NCBI GenBank assembly: GCA_002917775.1
Contig: KZ627147.1
Span: forward strand, 422,843 to 486,842
Reading direction: 5' to 3'
DNA: 64,000 bases
Source of the DNA: Glaciozyma antarctica PI12
Lineage: Eukaryota > Basidiomycota > Microbotryomycetes > Kriegeriales > Camptobasidiaceae
The notes beneath the pieces are model-generated. The model worked only from the letters and a program-made list of their open reading frames with translations. It ran no database searches and was not told where the DNA came from. Within the stretch, counting starts at the first letter, position 1. Every line of letters begins with the position of its first letter. Made by a program: the position numbers and the translations under genes. This document shows, piece by piece, positions 22,159 through 34,956 of this stretch.

Positions 22159-25100
22159 CATGTTCTCCTTCCTCGCCTATCTGCTCCCACCGCTTCCGAA
22201 CCTCCCCTTCCCCTCCCTCCCGCAGAATCTCCAGCGGCGCTTCCTCTCGTTCCTCCTCCGCAAGTCTATCGGCCGCTTCGTCAGGGGTGGACTCGACGCC
22301 GAAGCCATCGAGGCGGATCTGGGCAAGGGGAGCGTTAGAGTACAGGGATTGGAGCTCGAGAGTGATGTACGCCTTTCGCTGGGAGCTGGCAGTAGCCGCA
22401 TGGAGCTGATTGTTGTTGGATGAACGCGCAGGCTATCACGCCTCTCTTGGAGGGGCTTCCGCTCTCGTTCGCCTCAGGAACGATAGGCCTCGTAGCAGCC
22501 CAAGTAAACTGGCCACTCTCCCTCTCCTCCGCCCTCTCCATCGAAGTCGACGACATCAACCTCGTCCTACTCGTCACCTCGCCCCTCGCCGCCTCCACCT
22601 CGACTCTTTCCGCCTCCGTCGCTCCCCCTCTCCCGCCAGAGCTTGCAATGGAGGATAGCATGATCTCCGTCGCAGTGGCGAGCGAGTTCGTCAAGGAGGA
22701 GCTTACGACGCTCGAGGACGCCGAGCTTCGCCAATCCCTCCAGCTCGGCGCGAGCGACATCGCACTTCCCGGTGCCTTCGCATTCGGAAGCGGAGCGAAG
22801 GAGAAGTTCGGAAAGCTGGACGAGGTGGCGGAGGTGACGATGCTTGCGGGGTTGATCGAGAAGATCCTAGCGAGGCTGAGCGTGAGGGTGCGGAGGGTCA
22901 GAGTGAGGATCGTGCTGGAGGACGACGAGGACGACCGGACGGAGATCGAGTCGCGCGTCGAGGAGATCGTGTACGCGGACGAGAAGGGAGAGGAGATGGT
23001 GGGGAGCACGAGGATCGACCCGACGAAGATGGCGAGCGTGCGGTCGTTGAGGATCATCAAGCCGGAGGTGCTGATGCGGATGTCGGAGGAGACGAGGCAG
23101 ATGGATTTGAGCTCAGTCGACTCGCTAGCGTCGGAGGCTTCGACCGTATCGACTTCTTCGGAGGAGGAGGTCACGCAGGAGCAGGACATGATGATGTCGC
23201 AGTCGATCGCCGACTTGCGGACGTCGTTTACCTCCAGCGCGTCGGGAGGAGCGTCCATGTATGCTAGCGCAATGGGAGGGACGAGTATTGCAGGAGGGCT
23301 TTTGGCGATCACGGAGAGCGCAGCTTCGCGCGTCGAGTTGGCAGCGCGGAATGAGGAGGATTCGCCGTTTTTGGACCCCGAGGCGCCGACCGAGGCTGAG
23401 GATGACGGGACCCGCAACAGCTCGACTACCAGCGACGATGAAGGCTTCCAAATGATCCTCTCCTTCGGGCAGGAGCCCATCGTCCTCATCCTTTCAACCT
23501 CGAAGACGTCTATCGACCCAGCCCCCTCCGACGACCTCACCCCTCCCATTCGCCGCCGACCCGAGGTCAACCTCCACTCGTCCATCTCCGGTCCCATCAC
23601 TTTCCTCCTCCTCCCCCAGCAGATCCAATCCCTCCTCTTCGCCTCTCAGCTTCTTCCCTCCCCTCCTCCCCCTACACCTCCTCCCTCTCGCCCAGGTCCT
23701 CCCGCCACCGATTTTACCGCCGCAATCAGCATCAAATTGATCCACCTCATCGTCATCTACGAGGACGCTCCCCTCTCTTCCACCGCCGTCGACGCCTTTT
23801 GGTCCCACCCCGGCACCTCGACTCTCCCGCACAACCACCTCCGGCTCCGCCTCGAAGGGCTTGGCGCAGCGGTCGTTCGCACCCCGCATGAATCTCAGAC
23901 CGTCTTCCCCCTTCGCTCTTTCCTCCTCACCGAGTCAGTTCGCCTCGTCTCGGAGGGAGAGACGAGGACGCTGCCTATCGCGCTGACGGACTCGAATCTG
24001 GTGAAGCAGTACGAGGAGCCGAAGGCTGGCTTCCCGGGGTTCGAGAGCGTCGATTGGATCGAGAACAGGGCTGCGGAGGGGAGGGGATGGAAGGTCAAGG
24101 CGAGCCGCGAGAGGGCGTCGGGGTCGGGGAAGCGCGAGCAGGCGACAGTTCCAGCAGCGGTGACGCTTTCTCTTTCCGACGGACACAGTGAGTCTGCTGT
24201 CTCGCACGTTGTGAACGAGCAGCTAATGCGTCTTCGCAGCTTCTCTTGAGGTCGAACCCATCCACATCTTCCTCGACCTCACTCTCGTCGAACGCCTTCA
24301 TCCCTTCATCACCTCTCTCTCCGACATCCTCCGCTCAGTTCCACTCAACGCGACCCAAACCCTGTCGACTCCGCGCCCCCGCACTCCCCGCACTCCCGCT
24401 CCCCTCTCCCCTCACCGCGTCCTCGAAGATCTATCTTTCGAGCCATTTAAGCGCGAGGAACGACCGGCGTTCGAGCTTCAAGTCGCCTTGACTCGAATCG
24501 AGATTCGCTGCCCACCGCCGACGACGAGCAGGAAGCGAGCGAAGGAATGGACGAGCACGAGGTCGGGCATCGCGCTGCTCGACGTGCACGAGATCAAGGT
24601 CGTTGCAGCGCCGAAGGGAGGGCCGGGAGAAGGCGTGAAGGTCGAATGGAAGAGGTCTTTCTTCTTCTTTCTCGCTGCTCAAGGTGCGTTGCCTTTCCCA
24701 CTCCTCGATCGACCACTAACAATCGCTTCGCAGGAACCCACGCCACCGCCTTCCTTTCCCTTTCCTCTCTCGCCGCCGACCCCGCCGACTCCTCCTCCGG
24801 CCTCTCCTCTCCGCCCACCGTCCTCATCCACCAGACTCCCTCAACCGACCTCTCAGCCTCGCGCGACTCCTTCCACAGCCTCAGTACCTCAACCAGCATC
24901 GACTGTCGTCTCCCTCTTATCCTATCCTGGCTCGATAAAGCGACGCTCGACGGGCTGGCAGCTCTTTGCCGACGACTTGACGCAGTGGAGTGAGCGGGCG
25001 TTTAGGGGGGCGGAGAGGATGGGTGAGGGAGACAGGCTGGTTGGGAGTAGGTATTTTGGGGCGAGGAGCTTCTCGAGGGGGAGGAGGGCGGAGAGTGAGA

Positions 25101-28100
25101 GCGAGGACAGTATTGGGGAGGGTGCGAGTGCGATGACGATCAAAGTTGCTGTGGTGGACGGTGAGTTCTCCGTTCTCTTGCGAGGGTAGGGTGGAGCTGA
25201 CGAGTGAGCAGTGGTTATCGATCTGTTTGTGGCGAAGGCGGAGGTTGGGCAGGAACGACTGGCGATTCGTCACCTCCGAGGACTGGTTTCGGATATCGAT
25301 GTTCAGGTCGAGCTGCTTCGCAACAGCAAGGTGCGTTTAGACTTTTCGCACCTCGGTCGGGAGGAGCTAAAGCGCGTTCGCAGAACGATCTGCGCGCTGA
25401 GGTGGTCGTGATGGACATCAAGTTCGAGGATCGGACGGACCTCGTCGCGCCTATCGCGATCTTGTCCAGGACGCTACCTCGAAACCTCGTGCGTCTTCGT
25501 TCGGGATCCAGCCCGACAACGCTTCTAATCACAGCGTGTCCGCAGACCAGCGGATCGACACCCCTCCTCCAGTTGAGCTTCACGAGCGCCGTTGAAAAGG
25601 AGACCCGCCTCAAGGAGTCGAAAGTCCAGCTCGGTGTCGCCAACTTCACCTACTTCCTCACCTCGGATCTCGAATGGCTTCAGGAGGTCTCGCTTTTCGC
25701 TAAAGCCCCCGCAGGCGTGCGTTCCCCTCTCACTCAGATCTGCGCACGAGCTGACGGGCATTCCGCAGGCTTTCGAGACGGTCGTACCCAACGAGCTCAC
25801 GCGGATCAGGCTTCGCATCACCGACGGATCTATCCACGTCTCTCCGCTCAACCTAAAGTCGCATCTCGTCCTCTCCATCGGCGACGCGAGGATTGCGACG
25901 AACCTTATGCCCGACATGCCGCGCACGCTCGCTACGATCGAACTTGCTCGCCTGCGGCTGCTCGCTGTCGACGGCGTTGGCGATTTGTTGCAGGGAACGA
26001 TGAGTGCTGCGAGCGGGGAGGAGTATTGGAAGGTGAGCTGGTGTCTTCCATGGGAGCTGAGCGGTGGGCTGAGATTTGTACGCAGTCCAAAGGATTCGTT
26101 CAGTTTGTGGATCTCGAGCGCATGTCGTTGCAAGTTCGGCAAGGCAACGGACTCGTTCTCCCTGATCTGGAGGTGCGTTCTTGCCGTCTTCGAGCCCCCG
26201 CGTGTTCGAGTCTCACCCCGCGATACATCTTCAGCTCGCCGTATCCAACACGAAGGTCACGCTTGCCCTCTGCGCCGACACGGTTGGCACCGTCGGAGCC
26301 CTCGTCGCCGATCTCACCGCCGGAATGGCTACCAAGTCGGCTTCGTGAGCCTCTCGCTGTCCTCCAGATCTCCATCGACTGACTTTCTGCACCCAGACGT
26401 TCTCACGAAACTCCGCCACCATCTCGTCGCGTTCCTACTCACAAGCCGTCGGCAGGTCTGCTTTGTACGCATGTACTCGCAACTCGCAACCCTCCTGGCT
26501 GATGCCGCAGCTCTTCAGCGAGTGTTGATCCTTCCGCCTTTCGACATGCCGCTTCACTGGACGACATGCCCGAGTATCTCGACGACGACGTCCCTACCAA
26601 TTTCGACTATCTCGCCGACGCTCTGGATCAAGGCTCGGGTGCGACTCGAGCCACTCGGCGGTCGAGCTCGTCGCAGGCGCCAGAGGGACTCGGCCAGATC
26701 ATCTCCGACATCGAAGGCGAGACGATCAGGATGCTCGACCCTCGAGGGCTGCAGATCTTGGACGACTTCCTTGCCTCACCCCGGACTGACCCCAACGACG
26801 ATCCCAGCGGGTGCGTTCTTCGCTGCACTTTTCTGCCTACGCAGACGCTAACCTTTGTTCTCTCAGTCAACCTGCGAGTCCCGTTCGCTGCCGCCTGACC
26901 AATTGCGACGTCACGATCCACATCCACGACGGCTACGACTGGTTCAGCACTCGCAAAGCGATCGAGGAGGAAGCTAAGGCAGTCCGGCGCCGACTCGAGA
27001 AGATTAGACAGCTTTTGGCGAGCGGCCAGGCTCCCGACGCCAGCGCCGACGAAGCCTCCGTCCTCATGTTCGGCTCCGTCCAGCTCGGCCTTCCTCCAGG
27101 AGCGTCGGAACTCCCGACCGGTCAGCTTCTCGCTGCGATCGACGAGGAGCTCGACGGTCAAAGCGACGCGGTGAGCGATACCAGCAGCTGGCAACCTCTC
27201 CCAGGACAGCAGGCGTCGCGGAAACCCACTCTCGTCGGCAAGGCTCGCAAGCGCCTCACTCGATCGCACGCGTTCGCCATCGAAGTCAACCTGGTCGGCA
27301 TCAACGCAAGCTTTGATAGCTACCCCTCGACGAACCAGCTCGCCTCCCGACTGCGCGCCGAGGTTTCGACGTTTGAGATCATCGACAACATCCGGACGTC
27401 GACTTGGCGCAAGTTCCTCACGGAGCTCAGGGCGAGCGATGGAGGCGTCGTGAGGGATTCGGGATCGTCGATGGTGCGGTTCGAGCAGAGCAAGGTCAGG
27501 CCTGTTGGGCGCGCGGCCTCGGCGCAGGAGGAGATCGTTATGAAGGTATGTTGGCGTCCGACGTGTTTCGCAGCGAACCCTCCTAACGCACCTGCTTCCC
27601 CAGATCAAGATCCTTCCCCTCCGCCTTTACATCGACCAAGACGCTCTCGACTTTCTCAAAGCTTTCGGCGCCTTCCGTGTTCCAGCAGCGGGTCTAGCAG
27701 CAGAGACGGAGACGGCGTCGGGAGGTCCTTTCTTCCGTAAGTACCTCCATTCCGCTGTGGCAGAGGGATTCTAACGTTGCGCTACATCCCAGAACGAGTC
27801 GAGATCCTTCCCGTCAAGATCAAGCTCGACTACAAGCCCAAGCGAGTCGACTACCACGCCCTCCGCCGAGGCAAGACGGCCGAGCTCATGAACTTCTTCC
27901 ACTTTGATGGTTCGGAGATCACGCTTCGCCATCTCGTCGTCACTGGTGTGAGTTCGCCTTTCCCAAGCCCTCCAGTTCCGTCGGCTGACGCCACACCACA
28001 GATCTCTGGAACGACTCGTCTCTCCGACCTCGTTCAAGACATCTGGACCCCAGACGTTACGGCGAACCAACTCGCGGACGTCATCTCCGGCATCTCTCCC

Positions 28101-28762
28101 GTTCGCTCAGTCGTGAATGTCGGCTCCGGCGTCGCCAACCTCGTCCTCCTCCCCATCGAGCAGTACCGCAAGGACGGCCGACTCGCGCGCGGCCTCCAGA
28201 AAGGCGCCACCGCCTTCGCCCGCTCGACGACTCTCGAAGCTCTCAACGTCGGAGCACGCCTCGCGACTGGGACGCAGGTCATCTTGGAGCAGGCGGAGGC
28301 GGTCCTCGGCGCGAGGTTCGGATCCGGGCGAAGGACGGAGACGCTTACGGTCAACGGAACGCCGTTGTCCTTGACGGAGGAGGAGCAGATCGACCTCATC
28401 AGTCGGTACGCTCAGCAGCCCGGGGACCTGCGCGAAGGGATGGAAGGAGCGTACAGGAGTCTCGGCGACAACTTTCGCTCGGCGGCTCAGACGATCCTCG
28501 CGGTCCCGATGGAAGTCTACGAGCGTTCGGGGACTGAGGTGAGTAGCTTCGCTGTTCGGCTGAAGACTAGTGCTGATGTTCTGCACGCGAGCAGGGCCCC
28601 GTTCGCGCTGTCGTTCGAGCAGTTCCCATCGCCGTCCTCAAACCTATGATCGGTGCCTCGGAAGCCGTCTCCAAGGCGCTCCTCGGTTTGCGCAACTCGC
28701 TCGACCCCGACGCTCAAGCCGGGGCGTTTGACAAGTACAAGCGGTCGCCCCCGTCGTCGTAG
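22159..28762 (+). CDS. ATG2: Autophagy-related lipid-transfer protein Atg2
   Basis: Bridge-like lipid transfer protein that feeds phospholipid from the ER to the growing phagophore with Atg18 and Atg9. ATG 22159 starts MFSFLAYLLPPLPNLPFPSL and then FLLRKSIGRFVRGGLDAEAI, the chorein-N domain. The second exon is long (about 22434-24188), then roughly fifteen smaller exons follow. The C-terminal region is diagnostic: DYKPKRVDYHALRRGKTAEL, MNFFHFDGSEITLRHLVVTG, TRLSDLVQDIWTPDVTANQL, SGISPVRSVVNVGSGVANLV and LLPIEQYRKDGRLARGLQKG, then PIAVLKPMIGASEAVSKAL and stop TAG at 28760. Total length is near 2000 residues, as expected. A Ser/Thr/acidic stretch at about 23090-23450 is likely disordered. Confidence 0.92.
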
Positions 28763-28988
28763 GCCTCGCTCCTCCCCTTTCCTGTATCGCACTCCGCATC
28801 GCACCTTTTTCTGTACCCCCAGTCTCTCCCCTTTGCCGCCGCTCATTTACGTAGATTATAGCACCCCTAGCGTTGCATTGTAGTCGTTCAGGAGTTTCAG
28901 CAAGCTTGTTGCCCGAGACAGCCTTCTGGCGAAGGTCGTTTCGAAACTGACAGCGGTAAACAAATCCTCCCTCCTCCAACCTCGTCGA

Positions 28989-31971
28989 ATGAACTCAGAC
29001 TCGCAGCTAGACTCGCTCTTCTCCCAGTTAGAGCAGCGTACGTACTTCCTTACGCCTATCAGCACGAGCTAACGCCGTGCTTCCCTGTCGCTCCAGACTC
29101 ACGCGTCGCGGATGAGCTCTCCCAGATCCTTGAGGCCCTTGAGCCGCTCGCAGAGAGCCACGGCCTGACTGAGGACCAGATCGCACGCGGCTACGACTTG
29201 GCATTAGGCGGCCACCTCGGTGCGCCCTCTCTCTCCTGCCCCAGTGGCTCGCTAACGCCCGCTCCACAGACACCTCCATCTCCCTCGCTCTCCTCCCACT
29301 CCTCCTCCCGCGAGCGCCTATCTCCTCCCGCCCTGTCCTCCGAATCATCTCCACCCTCGGACTCTCGTGGGACCAGAAGCCGGCGCACCATGGACGCGTT
29401 AAGCTGACGGTGCAAAAGAAGGCGCTGGAGGGGCTTTGCGTGTTGTTGGAGGTGGGAGCTGTGGGGAAGGAGGGTAGGGAGACTCTGGATCAGTTCTGGG
29501 GAGTGCTAGAGCGCGGGCTAGAGTATGGTGTGCTGAGGTGAGTCCAGTTCGCGTGGAGGGGAGGGTGGAGCTGATGCTGTTGACAGGGACGCGACTGCCT
29601 CGTTACTGTTTCTCATCACGCGCCGCGTTCACGTACAGAAGCACCGAATCTCCCATCTGTGCGTTCGCTTTATCCTGCGCGAACGCGGCAGCTAACACGC
29701 CTCCAGCGACCGCCTCATCAAGAACCTCCCCTCGTCCCCTCCATCCTTCTTCCGCCTCCGCGCCCTGTTCCGCTCCTTCCACCCCGAGTACGTCATGTCT
29801 CTAGGCTCCAAGGACGTAGGGACGTCTGTGCGACGAAGCGCTGCGAAGGAGGAGTGGGCGGCCAAGGTGCGCGCGGTGCTACAGGATGGGGAGGGGGAGT
29901 CAATCAGGAGAGGCGAGGGAAGGGAGGTGCGTTCTCATCGACTGTTGAGCTTCGAAAAATGAACTGATGGTGCAGCTCAGGCCAAGAAGAGGAAGTTGAC
30001 GCAGGCGTACGTTCCCTCCGGAGCGACCTTCACAGCCGGCACCGTGCGTCTCCCCTCCGCTCCCCCTGCTTGCCTCGCTGACCTCCGCAAGATTAGACTT
30101 CAACAGCCCTCTCCGACATCTCCACCATCTCCCAACTTGCGGCTCAAATCGACAAGCTCGATATGCCCTCGCAGGCCGGCTCGGCCCTCTGCGCAGTGCC
30201 AGGCTCAGGTTCGAGCGACCCGACGCGCAGGGAGGAGGATCGTGTCAAGGCATGGGGGGTAATAGTGGGTTGTGGTTACGGTGGAGATGGTGAGTTCTAT
30301 GCTCTGCGAGGTGCGCGACGAAGGCTGACAGCGCCACAGATTCGTACCTGTTTCGGCTGATGTCGTTCATCAACTCGTCGCTGGGCTACGAGCTGCATGA
30401 TCTCGACGAGACGGCAGATGGAGCGTCGCGGGTTGAGGACCTTTTCTGTCGCGTGCGCGAACTTTCGGAGATGGGAGGGGTACGACTTTTCGTCCTCGAG
30501 CCACCGCCGTGCTGACCTCTTCGCAAGCAGGAGCTTGTCGAGGGTCTCGAACCATTCCTGGCCGATTACCTCGCGACTTGGGACGGCGAATCACACCGTC
30601 AGGTCATCTTCGACCTCGTCGCTCTGCAGAAGCCTTTGCCGTACGAAGGTGAGGGGGATTAATCTCGCAATTGGCAACACGAGCTGACCATGATTGCAGT
30701 GCTCTATGGTTATTTCCTGCGACCTCTACAGCTTCTCTCGATGTCGTCGGATGAGGAATGGCTTGCGGACTGGATCAGCTGTTTGATGAATCTGGTGCTT
30801 CACTGGGCGACGCGGGATGACTGGAAGCTGGAGGGAGATGGACCGAGGTGAGTGATCTTTCTCTCCGTCGCGGCGGAAGGCGACTGATGAGCTATTGTAG
30901 GCACACGGTATTTGGCGCCCTCGAGCCAGACGTCGCCTACGTCCGCTGCCTGCAAGCTCTCCTCGAATATGCGGACCGAATCATCTCGGCTGGGATTATC
31001 GTGCGTCCTTTACTCCTTTCTTCGACCTTAACCCTCTCTAACGCACTCGCTGCAGACCTTCCCCGACTCGGTCACCCTCCGCTCTGCCTCGCTATCTTTC
31101 TACGAAGCCTCGCTGAGCCTTCCCCTCGAGCACGAGCTTTCAGTCATCGTCATCCCCTCTTCCTCATTCACCTACACCTGCCTCCTCGCTTCCGACTCCA
31201 TGTCCATCTCGCGCATGTGCGGCATCGTCGCCAAGTTGGTCCTTCCTCGCTCTTCGCTCTTCAGCGCACTGACACTTGCTCACAGACTCCGCGAAGCCCT
31301 AACCAGCCAAACCTCCGCCATTTCCCCTAAGGATCCGCGGAACGGCGAGCTGGTCGAATTTCTCAACACGTACCTCGTCGATTTCGTCAACTGCATCTGG
31401 TCAAAGAAGCTTCTCAATCCTCAAGGCGCGAAAGCGATGGGGTTGACTCCGTACGTACCTCCTCTCTTCTTGACATGTGAGCGTGGCTGAGCTGTGGAGC
31501 AGGGAGCAGCTGGAGGGAGTGAAGGAGTGGACGGAGGGGAGGGAGCAGGTTCTGAGCTCAAGTTTGGGCCTCACGACGCACCCGGCGTTGTCGACGCTCG
31601 CGCAGGACTGCCTTGTCGTGAGTCCTTTCTCTCATGCTGTGCGTGACGCAGGTGTTGATGATTGTTCGCAGCTAATATGCGAGAACGCAGGCGTCGATTT
31701 TGACCCTCGCGGCACTGGTCCCGTCGTCGCTGCTTCGCTAAAGGACCTCGCTCTAGTGCGCTCGATCTTTCAGTAAAGCAGAGCGAAGAGCTGACCACTT
31801 AGAGAGCAGATGGGCCTGAAGATATCGTTCACGGATTTCCGTGTCCTCTTCCTCGAATACCTACGCGAGAGGGGCGCAGTCGGGCTCCACGAATTCCTCT
31901 TCACCTCTCTCCAATCCCTTATCAGCCGCAAGGCTCTCGTCCCCCCGAGTCCCGCTGGCACGCCTGCGTAG
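28989..31971 (+). CDS. Inner kinetochore protein CENP-I / Mis6
   Basis: Centromere protein I family, a CCAN subunit needed for loading centromeric histone CENP-A (fission yeast Mis6, budding yeast Ctf3). ATG 28989 starts MNSDSQLDSLFSQLEQ. The helical N-terminal region contains ALEPLAESHGLTEDQIARGY, VLRIISTLGLSWDQKPAHHG, KLTVQKKALEGLCVLLEVG, EYGVL, RDATASLLFLITRRVHVQKH and RIS, a pattern typical of Mis6/CENP-I. A linker (KKRKLTQAYVPSGATFTAGT) follows, then VLYGYFLRPLQLLSMSSDEE and CLMNLVLHWATRDDW. The protein ends ISRKALVPPSPAGTPA, stop TAG 31969-31971. More than a dozen short introns interrupt it. It converges on the dehydrogenase gene with only 12 bp between stop codons. Confidence 0.82.
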
Positions 31972-31983
31972 CTTTCGTAATCG

Positions 31984-33303
31984 ATTACACGACCTCGTAC
32001 CCCAGCCCCTCGAGAGACAACGCTGCGTCGATATCGTCCGCAGAGTGGAATTCATCCATGTTGGCGCGCGCTTTCGCGTTAAGGTACGCCGGAACTGCAC
32101 GGAAGACGTTCTTGTCCGAGCAGTTCTCGATGATGTGGCCTGTCGTTTTTCGTCAGCTCGGCAGCGAGGTCAGAGGAGGGGAATCGTACCGGTGATGCGG
32201 GAGGAAGGGCGGATGAAGATGTCTACGGCGTCGGTGACAGTTTTCATCGGCGTCAATCGGTCCTCGCGTTCCAGTCGCTCCAGGAAGGCAGGAGGAGCAA
32301 GACCCGTTGCTGTTGCGGTTACTTCAGCTTGGGTTCCCGGGGTGGGGAGGAAGGGAGGGAACGGACCGACAACAGAGGGGCCGAAGCAGTTGACGGTGAT
32401 TCCTTCGGAGAGGACGCGAGGTCCTGCAGCGCGTACAATTCCGAGGACGCCTGCGAAGGGGTCAGTTTGCGGAGAGGAGGAAGGGGAGGGAGCAAGAGCG
32501 AACCGTTCTTGGCTGCAGCGTAAAGAGTATCGTTCGGGAAGGGGTAGAAGGAGCTGTTAAAGGCGATCAGTTGGGGAAGGAACGTTCATCGTCGGAACGA
32601 GCGAGCGAAATGGGAGGAACAAGGACTCACGCATTGCTCCCCGTCGCCACGAACTTCCCCCTCCACCCATCCGCATCCTTCTCCTGCTTCCTGAAGTACG
32701 CCAGCGCGGCGTGAAGGCTGTACAGCACTCCGTCCAGGTTGACCCTGATCACCGCCAAACTCGGAGGGTTCCCCGCGAGGTTCGCCAGGTCGTCGATTTG
32801 AGCCGAAGCAAAGTGGGTAGGATCACTCGAGCGCATTTCTCGCATCTGCGCGATTCCTGCGTTGGCAAAGAAGTAGTCGATGCGCGGACCGAAAGTCGTG
32901 TAGGAGAAGGCGCAGAGTGCGACGACGGAGTCCCAGGCGGTTACGTCGGTGAGGCAGAAGGCGGCGACGGGGGCTTCGGACCTGTGGGATAGCTTCAGTG
33001 TCTACTTCCTGTGTGGATGAGCTCTCGCCTAGCAGAACCGACGGCAGCTTGACCACCTCCAGACCCACGGAGAGGGACACCAACTCAACTCACGCTTTGT
33101 TCAGCTCCTGGACGACTCGCGCACCGCTAGCAGCGTTCATATCGGCAATAATGACCCTGGCGCCTTCTGCGACGAGGTGGGCAGCGATACCCAGGCCGAT
33201 ACCAGCTGGAGAAGGGAAACGCGTTAGCGATGTGGGGGAGTTAGGGAGGGGACGCACAGGCTCCGCCGGTCACGATGGCGACTTTCCCAGAGTATGCGGG
33301 CAT
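31984..33303 (-). CDS. Short-chain dehydrogenase/reductase (SDR family)
   Basis: NAD(P)-dependent oxidoreductase of the classical SDR type; the substrate is unknown. Start ATG 33303 gives MPAYSGKVAIVTGGA, spliced in phase to SGIGLGIAAHLVAEGARVII-ADMN. Together they give the TGxxxGxG dinucleotide motif, with Asp at the end of strand beta-2 suggesting NAD(H). Further motifs are FANAGIAQM (NAG), VNLDGVLYSLHAAL and LYAAAKNG (catalytic YxxxK). The C-terminus is EFHSADDIDAALSLEGLGYE-VV, TAA at 31986-31984. Layout resembles 15-hydroxyprostaglandin dehydrogenase-like SDRs of fungi. Intron 2 is about 110 bp, longer than usual here. Confidence 0.85.
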
Positions 33304-33445
33304 GTTAGTTCCTTTAAGTGTGGAAGAGAGCAAGGAAGCAGGAAGGGAGGAGAGCAGAGGAGTCTGAGGAACAGACACCGGCGTGCTCCCCCACTTCGGG
33401 AGGACAACTTCCGCGCGAACACTTGGTACATTCCAGCACTTCGCT

Positions 33446-34606
33446 TCAGAATCCGAGCTTCGATAGGCTATGCAGAACGTCAGTTCTGCTCTTTTCCTGC
33501 GCACGAAAGGACGTACCTGATCCTCCCAGTAATTCCCACCGCTGCAGCCGACAGTCCAACGACCATCGCAGTCCTCTCCCCCTTGTTCGTGTTTCCGACG
33601 ATCCAGTCCGAATCGACCGCCAGTAACGGCGTGACAAACAGGAGCGCAAGGGTGATATATCCCGACACTCTGCATGGAACGTCAGTCAAGCTCAGCGAGA
33701 GTGGCGAAGGACGAACCGGTGTAATTTCCAGAGCCGCTTCGCAGCGATCGGTCCGCCGAAGAGACTTGTCAGGGGCGCGTAGACGACAAAGGCTCCGAAG
33801 ATGATTTGAGCGAGGATGAGGGAGAGGGTCTGCGGAGAATGTGAGCTGCCATGCGGAGCGGTCGGAGAAGCGAACGGACGATGATTCCGAATTTGCCGTG
33901 CAAGGTCTTGAAGTGGGCGGCTGGGGGCAGTTTTAGCAAAATACGAGTTTATAGCTTAAAGAGGACGTACCCGAGTGGATCAGCTTGTTGTAGATGATCG
34001 CAGACGTTCCAGCGAGGACTGAAGTCTGGCATCAGCGACGGAGCCTCTTTCGCTACAATTCTGATGGAACTCACTCAATGGCAGAGCAGTGAACTGGAAC
34101 ACCTGATGCAGCTGCAGTCCCTTCTGCTTCGCCGCAGCCGTTTTCGTTGGCTGAAGGAGGAGCACGCCTAACAAAGGCGCGAGATCGTCATCAGCATGCG
34201 GTCGTGCTGGGGATCGCAGATCGGGAGCTCACCCTCAGCGAAAGCCGCGACAGCAAGCGAGTTGAGCGCAGGGTGATAAGTGAAGAGTCCTGTGGGAGAA
34301 AGCACAATCAGCGAGGGGCTGCGGGCGGAAGGAAAGATCCGCGACGACGACGTACCCGCAGGATGAGTCCAGAGGACTTTCCAGAGCGTGAGAGCGAACA
34401 GGAGAACTCCTCCCTACGATAACGTATCAGTGCCTTTCCCTCCGAAGTCGCCACGAGCGGCGTACCTGCGCCAGCCAGGCGAGAGGACCACCGAAGAGAT
34501 TCGAGCCAAGGAGAGAGCTCGTCGAGATCGGCCGAACGGCAGGCATTCCTGCTTCGTCTGAGGAGTCGGAGTGGGAGAGCAGAGGTCTGGTTTCGTCGAC
34601 AGTCAT
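33446..34606 (-). CDS. Cytochrome b561 domain membrane protein
   Basis: Trans-membrane di-heme b-type cytochrome of the eukaryotic b561 family, which moves electrons from ascorbate or similar donors across endomembranes. ATG 34606 starts MTVDETRPLLSHSDSSDEAG, with LLSHSD resembling an acidic-dileucine sorting signal. Candidate heme histidines sit in LFTYHPALNSLAV, LQLHQVFQFTALPL and AAHFKTLHGKFG. Later segments (SLILAQIIFGAFVVYAPLTS, SGYITLALLFVTPLLAVDS) complete about six helices. The last intron (GTACGTCC donor, ACTGAC branch, CATAG acceptor) gives the ending SLSKLGF with stop at 33446; without it translation would stop at 33480. It lies 142 bp upstream of the dehydrogenase on the same strand. 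Confidence 0.8.
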
Positions 34607-34956
34607 GAGCGAAGCGCAGGAGATGAGAGGGAGAGCGCAAGAGTCGAATGTCAGCAACTCGCTGATCGAGCCGCCTCGGCGCGTGGAGCTTTGCCATCGC
34701 ATAGGCGCGCTGGCTTCGAAGGAGGAATCTTACCTTGATGTAAAGCTGCTGGTTACGCGCAGAAGAAGTCAAGGGACGCGGCGGAGGCGGCAGAGGTTGA
34801 CGTGTCAAGCTTTCTCCTCCTCAAGCGCTCTGTCTTCGACCTTCTCTCTTCGAGACCGCACGTGGGGCTCAAACGAGCAGAAACGACAGCGGGTGACTGG
34901 AAAACTAAAAGGATACATTGCTAAACCAACTCTCGCCGCCTCCCCTGCGCCACCAC
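34607..34956. promoter_or_regulatory. Upstream region of the cytochrome b561 gene
   Basis: This 350 bp holds the b561 promoter and 5' UTR and the CRM1 3' UTR. An A-rich patch (34880-34920) marks the CRM1 3' side. No gene is seen. Confidence 0.4.

Noticed and set aside
22335-23600. 421-residue minus-strand open frame
   Set aside because: It is exactly antisense to the long ATG2 exon, and its Ser-rich composition is the complement of normal coding bias.
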